This document shows positions 27,636 through 37,514 of a stretch of 64,000 nt of DNA, one piece after another (within the stretch, counting starts at the first letter, position 1; each line of letters starts with the position of its first letter). The stretch covers positions 3,720,001 through 3,784,000 of the forward strand of contig NZ_CP152342.1 of assembly GCF_045291395.1 (NCBI RefSeq), given 5' to 3'. The position numbers and the translations under genes are program-made. Source of the DNA: MR-S7 sp000400995 (lineage in GTDB: Bacteria; Pseudomonadota; Gammaproteobacteria; Burkholderiales; Burkholderiaceae_C). Under the pieces are notes generated by a model, which saw only the letters and a program-made list of their open reading frames with translations, did not search any database and was not told the DNA's origin.

Positions 27636-28298
27636 ATGGCGCGAAAAGCACCCCGCCGCACCGCCGAACGCATCCTGGAGGCAAGCCTCGGGCTGTTCAA
27701 CCGCTTCGGCGAACCGAATGTCTCCACCACGGCCATCGCGGCCGAACTGGGCATCAGTCCCGGCAATCTCTACTACCACTACCCTGCCAAGGACGGGCTG
27801 GTCAACGCGCTGTTCGCGCGCTACCAGGAGGAGCTGGGCGCCCTGCTGCCCGCCAGCGGCGACGTGGCGGGCGTGGAGGACGCCTGGTTCTTCATGCACA
27901 CGCTGTTCGAGCTGATCTGGCAGTACCGCTTCCTCTACCGTGACGTGAACCACCTGGTCACCCACAACCGCGTGCTGGAGGCGCAGTTCCCCGCCGCGCT
28001 GCAGGCCAAGACCGAAGCCATGCGCCAGCTGCTGCTCGGCATGGGCCGCAGCGGTACGCTCAGCATCGGGAACGAAGACGAACTGCAGACCACCGCCACC
28101 AGCATGGTGGTGGTGCTGACCTACTGGCTGAGCTTCGAATACGTGCGCGACCCGCGCCGCGCCCTGGAGCCCGAAAGCGCCCAGGCGGCGCTGCTGCGGG
28201 GCGCGCACCATGCGCTGGGGCTGCTCATGCCCTACCTGGAGCCCGAGCAGCATGCGCACCTGGCACACCTGGCCGGCGCCTACAGGGCCGGGGTCTGA
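27636..28298 (+). CDS. TetR-family transcriptional regulator
   Basis: A 220-residue repressor-type protein. The N-terminal helix-turn-helix is clear (RILEASLGLFNRFGEPNVST, IAAELGISPGNLYYHYPAKD), followed by a ligand/dimer domain with conserved WQYRFLYRDVNHLV. That pattern matches the subset of TetR proteins found near phasin and PHA genes in Burkholderiales. A strong GGAGGAG ribosome site precedes the start. The 3' end overlaps coaX tail-to-tail by 19 bp. Its targets are unknown; the adjacent phasin is a candidate. Confidence 0.88.
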   Translation: MARKAPRRTAERILEASLGLFNRFGEPNVSTTAIAAELGISPGNLYYHYPAKDGLVNALFARYQEELGALLPASGDVAGVEDAWFFMHTLFELIWQYRFLYRDVNHLVTHNRVLEAQFPAALQAKTEAMRQLLLGMGRSGTLSIGNEDELQTTATSMVVVLTYWLSFEYVRDPRRALEPESAQAALLRGAHHALGLLMPYLEPEQHAHLAHLAGAYRAGV

Positions 28299-29059
28299 AC
28301 GAAACGCCGCGCGGCGATCTCCAGCAGGCCGTCGAAGATCAGGTTCTCGACCAACTCGAAGGGACGCACCATGCTGGGCGCCATCTTCCAGCCTGCGCCA
28401 CCCGCCATGATGCACACGGGCTCCTGCCCGCAGTGCGCGAGGAGGTGCTGGTACATGCGCTCCACCGCGCCGGCGATGGCATAGGTGCCGCCGCTGGTGA
28501 GCGCGTCGCTGGTGTTCGAGGGGAAGGGCCGCACCTCGCCCGTGGGCACGTGCAGGCCGGCGGTGCCGGTCTCCAGCGCGCGCAGCATGATGCCGTGGCC
28601 CGGCAGAATCAGGCCGCCGAGGAAGCGCCCGGACGCATCCAGCGCCTCCACGGTGACGGCTGTGCCCACCATCACCACGATGAGCGGCCGCGCCGGGCCG
28701 CGCGCCAGCATGCGGTGGCGCGCGCCGATCATGGCCACCCAGCGGTCGGCGCCCAGGCGCGTGGGGTGGTCGTAGCCGTTGACCACGCCCGCCTCCTCGC
28801 TGGAGGGCACGACCCAGCGCGCCGGCACGTCCCACAGCTCCATCTGCTCGGCCACCCGGCGTTTGATCGCATCGCCTGCCACCACGCAGCCCAGCATGTG
28901 GGTGGGAGCGGGCAGCTCGGCCCACGGGCCTTCCGACAGGCGTTCGATGTGTTCCAGAAATTCAACCCCATGCGCGCGCATGGCGGCGCCGGGCTGTGCC
29001 GCATCGAACAACGCCCACTTCAGGCGGGTGTTGCCCACGTCGATGGCCAGGAAAGTCAT
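28280..29059 (-). CDS. coaX: Type III pantothenate kinase
   Basis: This 259-residue enzyme has the ASKHA phosphate-1 motif LAIDVGNTRLKWALFD, the pantothenate block RLGADRWVAMIGARH and VVMVGTAVTVEALDASGRFL with GGLILPGHGIMLRAL. CoaX phosphorylates pantothenate, the first step of coenzyme A synthesis, and unlike CoaA is not inhibited by CoA. The start ATG at 29059 is chosen because the motif begins four residues later. It overlaps the TetR gene tail-to-tail. Confidence 0.95.
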   Translation of the reverse strand: MTFLAIDVGNTRLKWALFDAAQPGAAMRAHGVEFLEHIERLSEGPWAELPAPTHMLGCVVAGDAIKRRVAEQMELWDVPARWVVPSSEEAGVVNGYDHPTRLGADRWVAMIGARHRMLARGPARPLIVVMVGTAVTVEALDASGRFLGGLILPGHGIMLRALETGTAGLHVPTGEVRPFPSNTSDALTSGGTYAIAGAVERMYQHLLAHCGQEPVCIMAGGAGWKMAPSMVRPFELVENLIFDGLLEIAARRFVQTPAL

Positions 29060-29223
29060 GGCGCGGATTATCCCGAGTTTTGCCGGAAGGCCCCGGCGCC
29101 CGCCCAATGCGACGAATTGTCAACCATGGTATGGCCCGTGCTTGTCCGACATGCCGCGCACTCCCGCAGCCGCTACAGTCGGCGCTGCATCGTTTCTTGC
29201 AACCTCAAAAAGGAGTGTGAACC

Positions 29224-29712
29224 ATGGGTCTGTTCAGTTTCATCAAGGAAGCCGGCGAAAAACTGTTCGGCGGCAAGGAAGCCCAGGCCGCGGCCGCCGC
29301 CGCGCCCACGCAGGCCGAGCTCAACGCCAAGGCGGGCCAGGCCATCGAGACCTACATCGCCACGCAGAACCTCGGCGTGAGCAACGTCAAGGTGGCCTTC
29401 GAGGGCCCCGACGGCAAGGTGACGGTGACGGGCACCGCCCCCACCCAGGCCGTCAAGGAGAAGGTGACCCTGTGCTGCGGCAACGTGGCCAGCGTGACCA
29501 GCGTGGACAACCAGATGGCTGTCACCAACCCCGAGCCCGAGGCGCAGTACCACGACGTGGTGCGCGGCGACACGCTCTCGGCCATCGCCAAGAAGTTCTA
29601 CGGCGACGCCAACAAGTACCCGGTGATCTTCGAGGCCAACAAGCCCATGCTGACCCACCCGGACAAGATCTACCCCGGCCAGAAGCTGCGCATCCCGCCG
29701 CTGGCCAAGTAA
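29224..29712 (+). CDS. BON/LysM domain protein (Kbp/YgaU-like)
   Basis: A 162-residue protein without a signal peptide. It starts GLFSFIKEAGEKLFGG, has an Ala-rich linker, a BON domain at about 38-105 (VKVAFEGPDGKVTVTGTAPT, ASVTSVDNQMAV) and a C-terminal LysM motif at about 112-160 (YHDVVRGDTLSAIAKKFYGD ... KIYPGQKLRIPPL). This is the layout of E. coli Kbp (YgaU), a cytoplasmic potassium-binding protein. AAAAAGGAG precedes the ATG. A strong repeat-type terminator follows. Confidence 0.9.
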   Translation: MGLFSFIKEAGEKLFGGKEAQAAAAAAPTQAELNAKAGQAIETYIATQNLGVSNVKVAFEGPDGKVTVTGTAPTQAVKEKVTLCCGNVASVTSVDNQMAVTNPEPEAQYHDVVRGDTLSAIAKKFYGDANKYPVIFEANKPMLTHPDKIYPGQKLRIPPLAK

Positions 29713-29720
29713 TCAGGTTT

Positions 29721-29774
29721 CAAGCCAAAACGACTGCCAGCGCTTGATGGTCAAGCGCTGGCAGCTATTTTTTT
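29721..29774 (+). terminator. Hairpin repeat (family A) acting as bidirectional terminator
   Basis: A perfect 13-bp stem (TGCCAGCGCTTGA at 29735-29747 pairing with 29751-29763, loop TGG) is followed by GCTA and seven T. It sits between convergent genes (the LysM protein and the rhodanese) and is a textbook intrinsic terminator. It is also a copy of the interspersed repeat seen about 11 times in this window. Confidence 0.85.
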
Positions 29775-29781
29775 GGGAGCA

Positions 29782-30180
29782 TCAGGTCTGCCGCCACGGC
29801 AGGCCGTGGAAGCGCCAGCCGCCGCGCCGGTTGCGCTGGCCGTTCTCGTCGGCGTCGCCCTCGAAGCCGCCGAGGATGTTGTAGGCCTCCAGCCCCAGCG
29901 CCGCCGCGCGGCGCGCCGCCGCCACCGAGCGCACGCCGCTGCGGCACAGCAGCACGGCCTTGGTGCCGGGCGGCACGGCGGCGCGGACCTGCGCGTCGAA
30001 GTCGGGGCTCAGCGCCATGCCCGGCCACTGCTTCCAAGCCACGGCGACGGCGCCGGGCACGAAGCCCACCCAGTCGCGCTCGGCATCGGTGCGCACGTCC
30101 ACCAGCACGGCCTCGCCGGCCTGCACCCATTGCCAGGCCAGTTGCGGGCTCACGTCGCCCGCGTAGCCATCGTTCGTCAT
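29782..30180 (-). CDS. Rhodanese-like sulfurtransferase domain protein
   Basis: This 132-residue single rhodanese domain has VSPQLAWQWVQAGEAVLVDV, the active-site loop LLCRSGVRSVAAARRAAALG with catalytic Cys in CRSGVRS, and NILGGFEGDADENGQRNRRG. Such proteins transfer sulfane sulfur or act as sulfur carriers; the partner is unknown. The ATG at 30180 is used because the rhodanese fold begins directly after it. It is 13 bp downstream of the YgjP-like gene stop and may be cotranscribed with it. Confidence 0.9.
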   Translation of the reverse strand: MTNDGYAGDVSPQLAWQWVQAGEAVLVDVRTDAERDWVGFVPGAVAVAWKQWPGMALSPDFDAQVRAAVPPGTKAVLLCRSGVRSVAAARRAAALGLEAYNILGGFEGDADENGQRNRRGGWRFHGLPWRQT

Positions 30181-30193
30181 AGCGGTCTCCTGT

Positions 30194-31105
30194 TCAATCC
30201 CATGGAGGGGCAGGCTGCTCGCGCAGGTGCGCGCGCAGCACGGCATAGTCTGGCACCACCGTGCCCACCGTGTCCCAGAAGCGCGGGCTGTGGTCCATCA
30301 CCCGCAGGTGCGACAGCTCGTGTGCGACCACGTAGTCGATGATGGCCGGGCGGTAGTGCATCAGGCGCCAGTTCAGGCAGATGGAGCCGTCGGCGCGCGC
30401 GCTGCCCCAGCGCGTCTGGGCGCTGGACAGGCGCAGCCGCGTCCAGCGCACGTCCAGCAGCGGCGCGAAGTGCTGCAGCCGCTCGGTGAAGCGCTGGCGC
30501 GCCTCGCGCATCAGCCAGGCCTGCACCGCGTCGCGCACCTGCGCGGGCGCGGCGCCGTGCGGCAGGGCGACGTGCAGTTCGCGCACGCCCGGCGCCGGCG
30601 CCACGAGCGCGCCGCCGCGCCCGGCGAAACGGTGCGCGGGGTCGAGCACCACGTGCAAGGGCTCGCCCAGGTAGGGCAGCACCGCCCCGTCGCCCCACTG
30701 GATGCGCGCGCTCTCCAGGCGCTGCTGGCGCGCCTGCTGCTCGCCCAGCTTGCGCACGATCCACGCGGCCTTGTCGCGCAGCGCGGCATCCACCCCCGCC
30801 AGCGTGACCCAGGCGGGGGCGCGCACGGACAGCCCCTCGGGGCCGACGGTGAAGCCGATGCTGCGCCGCCGCGCGCGCGCGAGCCGGTAGGCCACGCATG
30901 CCTCGCCCAGCAGTACCTCGCGGTTGGCTTCGGGATGGCGGAAGACGGCGGGCGCGAGCAGGTCGGCCAGCGGCTCGGCGGGCGCGGGTTTTGCTCCCTT
31001 TAAAGGAGCTGCCTGCGCTTGATGGACGGGCGCTGGAGGCCGATTCGGCTCTATCTCCTGGCTGCCGTTCCAGAAGTCCAGCGCCAGCTGCACCAGCCGC
31101 TGCAT
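30194..31105 (-). CDS. YgjP-like (M48/SprT-like) metal-dependent hydrolase, with repeat-derived linker
   Basis: A 303-residue protein of the YgjP/COG1451 family. The C-terminal half has the zinc motif VVAHELSHLRVMDHSPRFW (H-E-x2-H with downstream His) and the family block RLSSAQTRWGSARADGSICL. The N-terminal ~60 residues are a Pro/Ala-rich linker (NRPPAPVHQAQAAPLKGAKP). The DNA encoding it, 30988-31050, is a clear copy of the hairpin repeat, so part of the protein is repeat-derived. The start at 31105 is chosen because the next upstream start would run into plsC. Confidence 0.88.
   Translation of the reverse strand: MQRLVQLALDFWNGSQEIEPNRPPAPVHQAQAAPLKGAKPAPAEPLADLLAPAVFRHPEANREVLLGEACVAYRLARARRRSIGFTVGPEGLSVRAPAWVTLAGVDAALRDKAAWIVRKLGEQQARQQRLESARIQWGDGAVLPYLGEPLHVVLDPAHRFAGRGGALVAPAPGVRELHVALPHGAAPAQVRDAVQAWLMREARQRFTERLQHFAPLLDVRWTRLRLSSAQTRWGSARADGSICLNWRLMHYRPAIIDYVVAHELSHLRVMDHSPRFWDTVGTVVPDYAVLRAHLREQPAPPWD
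30988..31050. repeat. Hairpin repeat (family A) copy inside the YgjP-like gene
   Basis: Core elements AGCTGCCTGCGCTTGATGG and GGGCGCTGGAGGCCGATT match the reverse orientation of the family. It is read through in frame in the N-terminal linker. Confidence 0.75.
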
Positions 31106-31109
31106 GGCG

Positions 31110-31850
31110 TCAGTCCCGGTACGCCTCGGGGTCGAGGCGGCGCATTTCGGCTTCGATCCAGGCCTCGACCTCATCCATCAGTTCGTCCGGCTTGCGGCCT
31201 TCGCTGGGAATGGGCCGGCCGATGGAGACGTCCACCACGCCCGGGCGCTTGATGAAGGCCTTGCGCGGCCAGACCTTTGCCGAGGTGACGGCGATGGGCA
31301 CCACGGGCACGCCAGCCTCGATGGCTAGGCGCGTGCCGCCGCTCTTGTACTGGCCCTTCTCGCCGCGCGCGATGCGCGTGCCCTCGGGGAACATGATCAC
31401 CCAGGTGCCCTTGGCCAGCAGCCGGCGCCCCTGCTGCAGCACCTTGACGAAGGCGCGCGCGCGCTGGCCGCGGTCGATGTGGATCATGTCCAGGCTGCCG
31501 ATGGACCATCCGAAGAAGGGCACGGAGAGCAGCTCTTTCTTGAACACGTAGGCCAGGGGGTGGGGCATGATGGCCGGCATGAGGAAGGTCTCGTAGGTGG
31601 ACTGGTGCTTGACCAGCAGCACCGCGCCTTGCGTCTCCCCTTGCGGCAAATGCTCCATGCCCGCGATGCGCGTGCGGATGCCCAGCAGCACGCGGGCCGC
31701 GTCGATGCACAGCGCAAGCCAGGCGCGCGCCACCCGGTAGCGCGCGGCCGGGCCGCCGCCCAGCAGCCGCACCAACAGGATGGCGCAGGTGTAGGGGATC
31801 ACGGTGACGATCATCACCAGCAGGTGGAGGACGGAACGGATCAAGGCCAT
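31110..31850 (-). CDS. plsC: 1-acyl-sn-glycerol-3-phosphate acyltransferase
   Basis: This 246-residue membrane enzyme has an N-terminal hydrophobic helix (SVLHLLVMIVTVIPYTCAIL). The four acyltransferase blocks follow: KHQSTYETF (HX4E), IDRGQRARAF, IMFPEGTRIARGEKG (FPEGTR) and VPVVPIAVTS. It adds the second acyl chain in phosphatidic acid synthesis at the inner membrane. It lies between gmhB and the YgjP-like gene, a common betaproteobacterial order, with a hairpin repeat separating it from gmhB. Confidence 0.94.
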   Translation of the reverse strand: MALIRSVLHLLVMIVTVIPYTCAILLVRLLGGGPAARYRVARAWLALCIDAARVLLGIRTRIAGMEHLPQGETQGAVLLVKHQSTYETFLMPAIMPHPLAYVFKKELLSVPFFGWSIGSLDMIHIDRGQRARAFVKVLQQGRRLLAKGTWVIMFPEGTRIARGEKGQYKSGGTRLAIEAGVPVVPIAVTSAKVWPRKAFIKRPGVVDVSIGRPIPSEGRKPDELMDEVEAWIEAEMRRLDPEAYRD

Positions 31851-31866
31851 GGGGGAACAGATTTAA

Positions 31867-31912
31867 GTGTTTTTGTGCTCCAGCGCTTACCAGGCAAGCG
31901 CAGGCAGCTATC
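31867..31912. repeat. Hairpin repeat (family A) between gmhB and plsC
   Basis: CTCCAGCGCTTACCAGG followed by CAAGCGCAGGCAGCTATC forms a GCGCTT/AAGCGC stem. It ends 2 bp before the gmhB stop codon on the minus strand, lies between co-directional genes, and has no T run in the minus direction. Confidence 0.8.
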
Positions 31913-31914
31913 GA

Positions 31915-32487
31915 TCAAGGAGCATTCGGCGGAGGCGGCCCCTGCGGTGCGATGCAGTCCACCAGATCCCCCAGGCTCGCATGCGCCCGGGTGCCCGGCG
32001 GCCAGCCGGGCGGCAGGCCCTGGTGGGCATCGAGGTGGGCCGAGCGTCCCGTGCACACCATGTGCAGTTGCGCGCCCAGGTCGGCCGCTGCCTGCAGATG
32101 CGCCAGACAGCTACCGACGACCAGGATCTGCGGCCCCTCCACGCCATAGCGCTCCTGGATCTGCCGCATCAGCCCCGGAGCGGGCTTGCGACAGGCGCAG
32201 GCCTCGCCCTCGGCATGCGGACAGTAGAACACCGCGTCGATGCGCCCGCCCAGGCTGGCGAGCAGGCGGTGCATCTTGGCATGGATGGCCACCAGGGCCT
32301 GGGTGTCGAACAGCCCGCGGCCCAGGCCCGGCTGGTTGGTGGCCACCACGACGTGCCAGCCGGCCTGGTTCAGGCGCGCCACAGCCTCCAGCGCGCCGGG
32401 CAGCGGCTCCCAGTCCTGCGGCGAGGCGATGAAGCCGTCGCCCAGGGCATTGAGCGTGCCGTCGCGGTCGAGGATGGCGAGTTTCAT
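31915..32487 (-). CDS. gmhB: D-glycero-beta-D-manno-heptose-1,7-bisphosphate 7-phosphatase
   Basis: A 190-residue HAD phosphatase with motif I LAILDRDGTLN, motif II VVVATNQPGLGRGLF and the GmhB zinc loop CPHAEGEACACRKPAPGL. It removes the 7-phosphate in ADP-heptose synthesis for the LPS inner core. The ATG at 32487 overlaps the stop of the upstream membrane-protein gene (ATGA). The last residues (APQGPPPPNAP) and stop abut the hairpin repeat. Confidence 0.94.
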   Translation of the reverse strand: MKLAILDRDGTLNALGDGFIASPQDWEPLPGALEAVARLNQAGWHVVVATNQPGLGRGLFDTQALVAIHAKMHRLLASLGGRIDAVFYCPHAEGEACACRKPAPGLMRQIQERYGVEGPQILVVGSCLAHLQAAADLGAQLHMVCTGRSAHLDAHQGLPPGWPPGTRAHASLGDLVDCIAPQGPPPPNAP

Positions 32488-33077
32488 GGCGCGATTATCG
32501 GCTCCAGCCCGGTGACGTAGCGGCCCGTGGCGCGCCCCGTGGCCCAGTGCACGCGCAGGCGCTGGCCCGCGCGCCATTGCGCGGCAGCGGGGTCCTCCGC
32601 CAGCACCTGCTGCACCGCGTCCTCGCCCTGCAGCCGCAGCACCAGCACCAGCAGCGTGCCACCCACCGATCGCAGCGAGGGCGGCTGCGCGCGGCTGCCC
32701 AGCACCTCGGCCAGCACGGGCGGCTGCGGCTGCAATGCGCGCAGGTTCACGTGGCGGCCGATCTGCGCCGCGCAGGCGGCCAGGCACGCCAGCACCCAGG
32801 CCGCGCCCAGCACCCGGCGCCCCGGCCGCGCGCCGAAGCGCCGCCATGCCGCCCAGCCCAGGCCGAGCAGCACCAGGGCCGCGGCCAGTCCCCAACCGAG
32901 GGGACGCAGCCAGCCCAGCGGGTCTTGCGTGCCGACGAAGGGCAGCAGCGGCCAGGCCGCGATGGGCGCGGCGCGGTCCTCCAGCCAGGCCAGCACCCAG
33001 CGCACGCCGACCACGGCGGCCAGCGGTGCGAACAGCAGCCAGGCGGTGCGCCGCTGGGCCGTGGCGGGTCCGCTCAT
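32484..33077 (-). CDS. Integral membrane protein of unknown function
   Basis: This 197-residue protein has three hydrophobic segments in its first half (WLLFAPLAAVVGVRWVLAWL, LGWGLAAALVLLGLGWAAW, VLGAAWVLACLAACAAQIG). A ~90-residue soluble domain follows with QPPSLRSVGGTLLVLVLRLQ, LRVHWATGRATGRYVTGLEP. I recognise no family. It sits in the glyS-gmhB-plsC operon with coupled overlap to gmhB and 10 bp after glyS. An envelope-related role is possible but unsupported. Confidence 0.7.
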   Translation of the reverse strand: MSGPATAQRRTAWLLFAPLAAVVGVRWVLAWLEDRAAPIAAWPLLPFVGTQDPLGWLRPLGWGLAAALVLLGLGWAAWRRFGARPGRRVLGAAWVLACLAACAAQIGRHVNLRALQPQPPVLAEVLGSRAQPPSLRSVGGTLLVLVLRLQGEDAVQQVLAEDPAAAQWRAGQRLRVHWATGRATGRYVTGLEPIIAP

Positions 33078-33087
33078 GCTCCGCAGG

Positions 33088-35250
33088 TCAGACCGCGAGG
33101 CGGGACAGGTCGGCGACGCGGTTCATCGCCACGTGCAGGGTCTTGAGCAGGCCCTGGCGGTTCAGGCGCAGGGGCAGGTCCTCGGCGTTGACCATCACGT
33201 CGTCGAAGAACGCATCCACCGGCGCGCGCAGCACGGCCAGGGTCTGCAGGCTGGCGGTGTAGTCGCCGCGCTCGAACTGGGCGTTGGCCTCGGGCACGAA
33301 GCGCTGCAGCGCGGCGTACAGGTCCTTCTCGGCCTGCTCGCGCAGCAGTTCCTCGTTCACGTGGGCGTCCACCTCGCCGGCCTTCTTGAGGATGTTGGTC
33401 ACGCGCTTGTTGGCCGCCGCCAGGGCGGGCGCCTGCTCCAGCGTGGCGAAGGCGCGCACGGCTTCGAGCTGGCGCGGCACCAGCGACAGGCGCTGCGGGC
33501 GCAGGGCGATGACGGCGTCCACCTCCTGGGCGCTGTAGCCCTGCTCGCGCAGGCTGCCGGCGAGGCGGTCGTAGAAGAAGTCGGCGAGCTGGGCCGTGGC
33601 GTCCTCGATCTTGTCGCCGAAGGCGGGCACGGCGCTGTGCAGCAGCGGCTGCAGGTCCAGCGGCAGGTCCTTCTCGATGAGCATGCGGATCACGCCCAGC
33701 GCATGGCGGCGCAGCGCGAACGGGTCGCGGTCGCCCGTGGGCAGGTTGCCGATGCCGAACATGCCCACCAGGGTTTCGAGCTTGTCGGCCAGGGCGACGA
33801 TGGTGCCCACGTTCTCGCGCGGCAGCGCATCGCCCGCGAAGCGGGGCTTGTAGTGGTCCTCGATGGCGTGGGCCACTTCGTCGGGCAGGCCGTCGTTGAC
33901 GGCGTAGTAGCCGCCCATGACGCCCTGCAGCTCGGGGAACTCGCCCACCATGTCGGTCACGAGGTCGGTCTTGGCGAGCAGCGCGGCGTTGTCCACGCAG
34001 GTCATGAGGTAGTCGAGCACCACCTCGGCGTCCTGCGTGCCCTGCAGGTCGTGGCGCGCGACCAGCCCGGCGTAGAGCGGCTCGGCGATGGCCTTGGCGA
34101 TCTGCCGCACGCGCTGCACGCGCTCGCCCTGGGTGCCGAGCTTGTTGTGGTAGACCACCTTGTCCAGCAGCTCGACGCGGCTGGCCAGCGTCTTCTTGCG
34201 GTCCTGGTCGAAGAAGAACTTGGCGTCGGCCAGGCGCGGGCGCACCACGCGCTCGTTGCCCTGGACGACCGCGCTCGCGTCCTGCGGAGCAATGTTGCTC
34301 ACCACGAGGAATTGGTGCGTGAGCTTGCCCTGCGCGTCCAGCAGCGGGAAGTACTTCTGGTTGGCCTTCATCGTGAGGATCAGGCATTCCTGCGGCACGG
34401 CGAGGAATTCGCGCTCGAACTCGCAGACGAGCACGTTGGGGCGCTCGACCAGCGCCGTCACCTCGTCGAGCAGGGCCGCGTCCTCGATGGGGCGCACGCC
34501 GCCGCCGACCTTTTCAGCGGCAGCCTGGAGCTGGCGCGCGATCTCGGCGCGGCGCTCGGCGAAGCCGGCGATCACGGCGCCCTCCTCGCGCATCTGGGCG
34601 GCGTAGCTGTCGGCGCTGCGGATCACCACGGGGTCCACGGCAGCCTCGAAGCGGTGGCCGTGCGTGGCGTTGCCCGCCGTCAGGCCCAGGGCCTGCACCG
34701 ACAGCAGCACCTCGCTGCCGTGCAGCGCCACCAGGCCATGCGCCGGGCGCACGAAGTTCACGCTGGTCCAGCCGTCCTGCAGTTGGTAGCGCATCACCTT
34801 GGGGATCGGCAGCCTGGCCAGGGCCTCGTGCAGTGCTGCCTGCAGGCCGTCGGCGAGCAGCGCGCCCTTGGCGGTGCTCTCGAAGAACAGCACCTCGGCC
34901 TTGCCGTCGTCCACACGCTTGAGGGCAGGCACGGCGGAAGCGTCCGCGCCCAGCGCCGCGAGCTTCTTGAGCAGCGCGGGCGTGGGCTGGCCGCCGGCAT
35001 CCAGCCCCACGGCCACGGGCATCAGCTTTTGCGACACGGCCTTGTCGGCCGCCTGCGGCGCCACCTCGGTGATGTGCGCGGCCAGGCGGCGCGGCGAGGC
35101 GTAGGCCGTCAGTTGCGCGCTGGCGCCCGCCAGGCCCTGGGCCTGGAGCTGCTCCAGCAGCACGGCGCCGAAGGCGTCGCCCAGCTTCTGGAGCGCCTTC
35201 GGAGGCAGTTCTTCGACAAACAGTTCGACGAGGAGATTCGGGTGGGTCAT
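33088..35250 (-). CDS. glyS: Glycyl-tRNA synthetase beta subunit
   Basis: A 720-residue protein matching GlyS in length and ends: LLVELFVEELPPKALQKLGD at the N-terminus, EDAALLDEVTALVERPNVLV, CLILTMKANQKYFPLLDAQG, DKLETLVGMFGIGNLPTGDR and DPFALRRHALGVIRMLIEKD, with a C-terminal anticodon-binding region (VNAEDLPLRLNRQGLL). The start at 35250 places VELFVEELP at the expected position. With GlyQ it forms the alpha2beta2 bacterial glycyl-tRNA synthetase. Confidence 0.97.
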   Translation of the reverse strand: MTHPNLLVELFVEELPPKALQKLGDAFGAVLLEQLQAQGLAGASAQLTAYASPRRLAAHITEVAPQAADKAVSQKLMPVAVGLDAGGQPTPALLKKLAALGADASAVPALKRVDDGKAEVLFFESTAKGALLADGLQAALHEALARLPIPKVMRYQLQDGWTSVNFVRPAHGLVALHGSEVLLSVQALGLTAGNATHGHRFEAAVDPVVIRSADSYAAQMREEGAVIAGFAERRAEIARQLQAAAEKVGGGVRPIEDAALLDEVTALVERPNVLVCEFEREFLAVPQECLILTMKANQKYFPLLDAQGKLTHQFLVVSNIAPQDASAVVQGNERVVRPRLADAKFFFDQDRKKTLASRVELLDKVVYHNKLGTQGERVQRVRQIAKAIAEPLYAGLVARHDLQGTQDAEVVLDYLMTCVDNAALLAKTDLVTDMVGEFPELQGVMGGYYAVNDGLPDEVAHAIEDHYKPRFAGDALPRENVGTIVALADKLETLVGMFGIGNLPTGDRDPFALRRHALGVIRMLIEKDLPLDLQPLLHSAVPAFGDKIEDATAQLADFFYDRLAGSLREQGYSAQEVDAVIALRPQRLSLVPRQLEAVRAFATLEQAPALAAANKRVTNILKKAGEVDAHVNEELLREQAEKDLYAALQRFVPEANAQFERGDYTASLQTLAVLRAPVDAFFDDVMVNAEDLPLRLNRQGLLKTLHVAMNRVADLSRLAV

Positions 35251-35254
35251 GGTG

Positions 35255-36193
<939 letters not shown>

Positions 36194-36290
36194 GACGGCT
36201 GGAGAAAAGGCACGCGCGCGGCGAACCGGTAATTTTAGGCTGGCAAGCGAAAACGGGGGCCAAGGCCCCCGTTCGACGCGATCGCTTGGC

Positions 36291-37514
36291 TCAAGCGCCT
36301 TGCCAGCGCCGCAGCACCAGGCTGGCGTTGGTACCGCCGAAGCCGAAGCTGTTGGACAGCACGGTGTTCAATTGCGCGTCGCGTGTTTGCGTGACCAGCG
36401 GCATGTCGCCCAGCAGCGGGTCGGGCGTTTCCACGTTCACCGAGCCGGCGATGAAGCCTTGCTGCAGCATGATGAGGCAGTAGATCGCCTCCTGCACGCC
36501 CGTGGCGCCCAGCGAGTGGCCGGTGAGCGACTTGGTGCTGGAAAACGGCGGCACGGCGTCGCCGAACAGCGCCTTCATCGCGCGCACTTCCTGCATGTCG
36601 CCCACGGGGGTGGAGGTGCCGTGGGTGTTGATGTAGTCCACGCCGCCCTCGATGCCTTCGAGGGCCTGCTGCATGCAGGCGATGGCGCCGTCGCCGGAGG
36701 GGGCGACCATGTCCTCGCCGTCGCTCGTGGCGCCGAAGCCCACGACCTCGGCCAGGATGGTGGCGCCGCGCGCTTGCGCATGCTCCAGGCTTTCCAGCAC
36801 CACGGCACCGCCGCCGCCGGCGATGACGAAGCCGTCGCGGTTGGCGTCATAGGCACGCGAGGCCTTCTCGGGCGTGTCGTTGTACTTGCTGGACATGGCG
36901 CCCATGCCGTCGAACAGCAGCGACATGCCCCACGACAGCTCCTCGCCGCCGCCCGCGAACATCACGTCCTGCATGCCCCACGCGATCTGCTGCGCGGCCG
37001 CGCCGATGCAGTGGGCCGAGGTGGAGCAGGCCGAGGTGATGGAGTAGTTGATGCCCTTGACCTTGAAGTTGGTCGCCAGGCACGCCGAGACGGTGCTGCT
37101 CATGCAGCGCGTGACCTGGTACGGCCCCACGCGGCGGATGCCCTTCTCGCGCAGGGTGTCGGCCGCCTCGATCTGGTTGGCGGGCGAGCCGCCGCCCGAG
37201 CCCATGATGAGGCCGGTGCGCGGGTGGCTGACCTGTTCCGGCGTCAGGCCGGCCTGGGCGATGGCGTCTTCGAGCGCGATCTGCGCGTAGGCCGCCGCGT
37301 CGCCCATGAAGCGCAGCTGCTTGCGGTCGATGCGCGCCTCCAGGTCGATCTGCGGCACGCCGGCCACCTGGCTGCGCAGGCCCAGCTCCGTGAACTTCGG
37401 CACGGCCTGGATGCCGCTCCTGCCCTCGCGCAGCGAGGCTTCCACCGTCGCCAGATCGTTGCCGATGCACGAGACGATGCCCGCGCCCGTGATCACCACC
37501 CGCTTCCTGGTCAT
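36291..37514 (-). CDS. fabB: 3-oxoacyl-ACP synthase I
   Basis: A 407-residue condensing enzyme. The start ATG at 37514 gives RVVITGAGIVSCIGND and overlaps the fabA stop (ATGA). The catalytic triad is visible: Cys in INYSITSACSTSAHCIG, His in INTHGTSTPVGD and His in KSLTGHSLGATGVQE. GFGGTNASLVLR forms the C-terminus. Coupled to fabA, it elongates the cis-3-decenoyl intermediate in unsaturated fatty acid synthesis. Confidence 0.96.
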   Translation of the reverse strand: MTRKRVVITGAGIVSCIGNDLATVEASLREGRSGIQAVPKFTELGLRSQVAGVPQIDLEARIDRKQLRFMGDAAAYAQIALEDAIAQAGLTPEQVSHPRTGLIMGSGGGSPANQIEAADTLREKGIRRVGPYQVTRCMSSTVSACLATNFKVKGINYSITSACSTSAHCIGAAAQQIAWGMQDVMFAGGGEELSWGMSLLFDGMGAMSSKYNDTPEKASRAYDANRDGFVIAGGGGAVVLESLEHAQARGATILAEVVGFGATSDGEDMVAPSGDGAIACMQQALEGIEGGVDYINTHGTSTPVGDMQEVRAMKALFGDAVPPFSSTKSLTGHSLGATGVQEAIYCLIMLQQGFIAGSVNVETPDPLLGDMPLVTQTRDAQLNTVLSNSFGFGGTNASLVLRRWQGA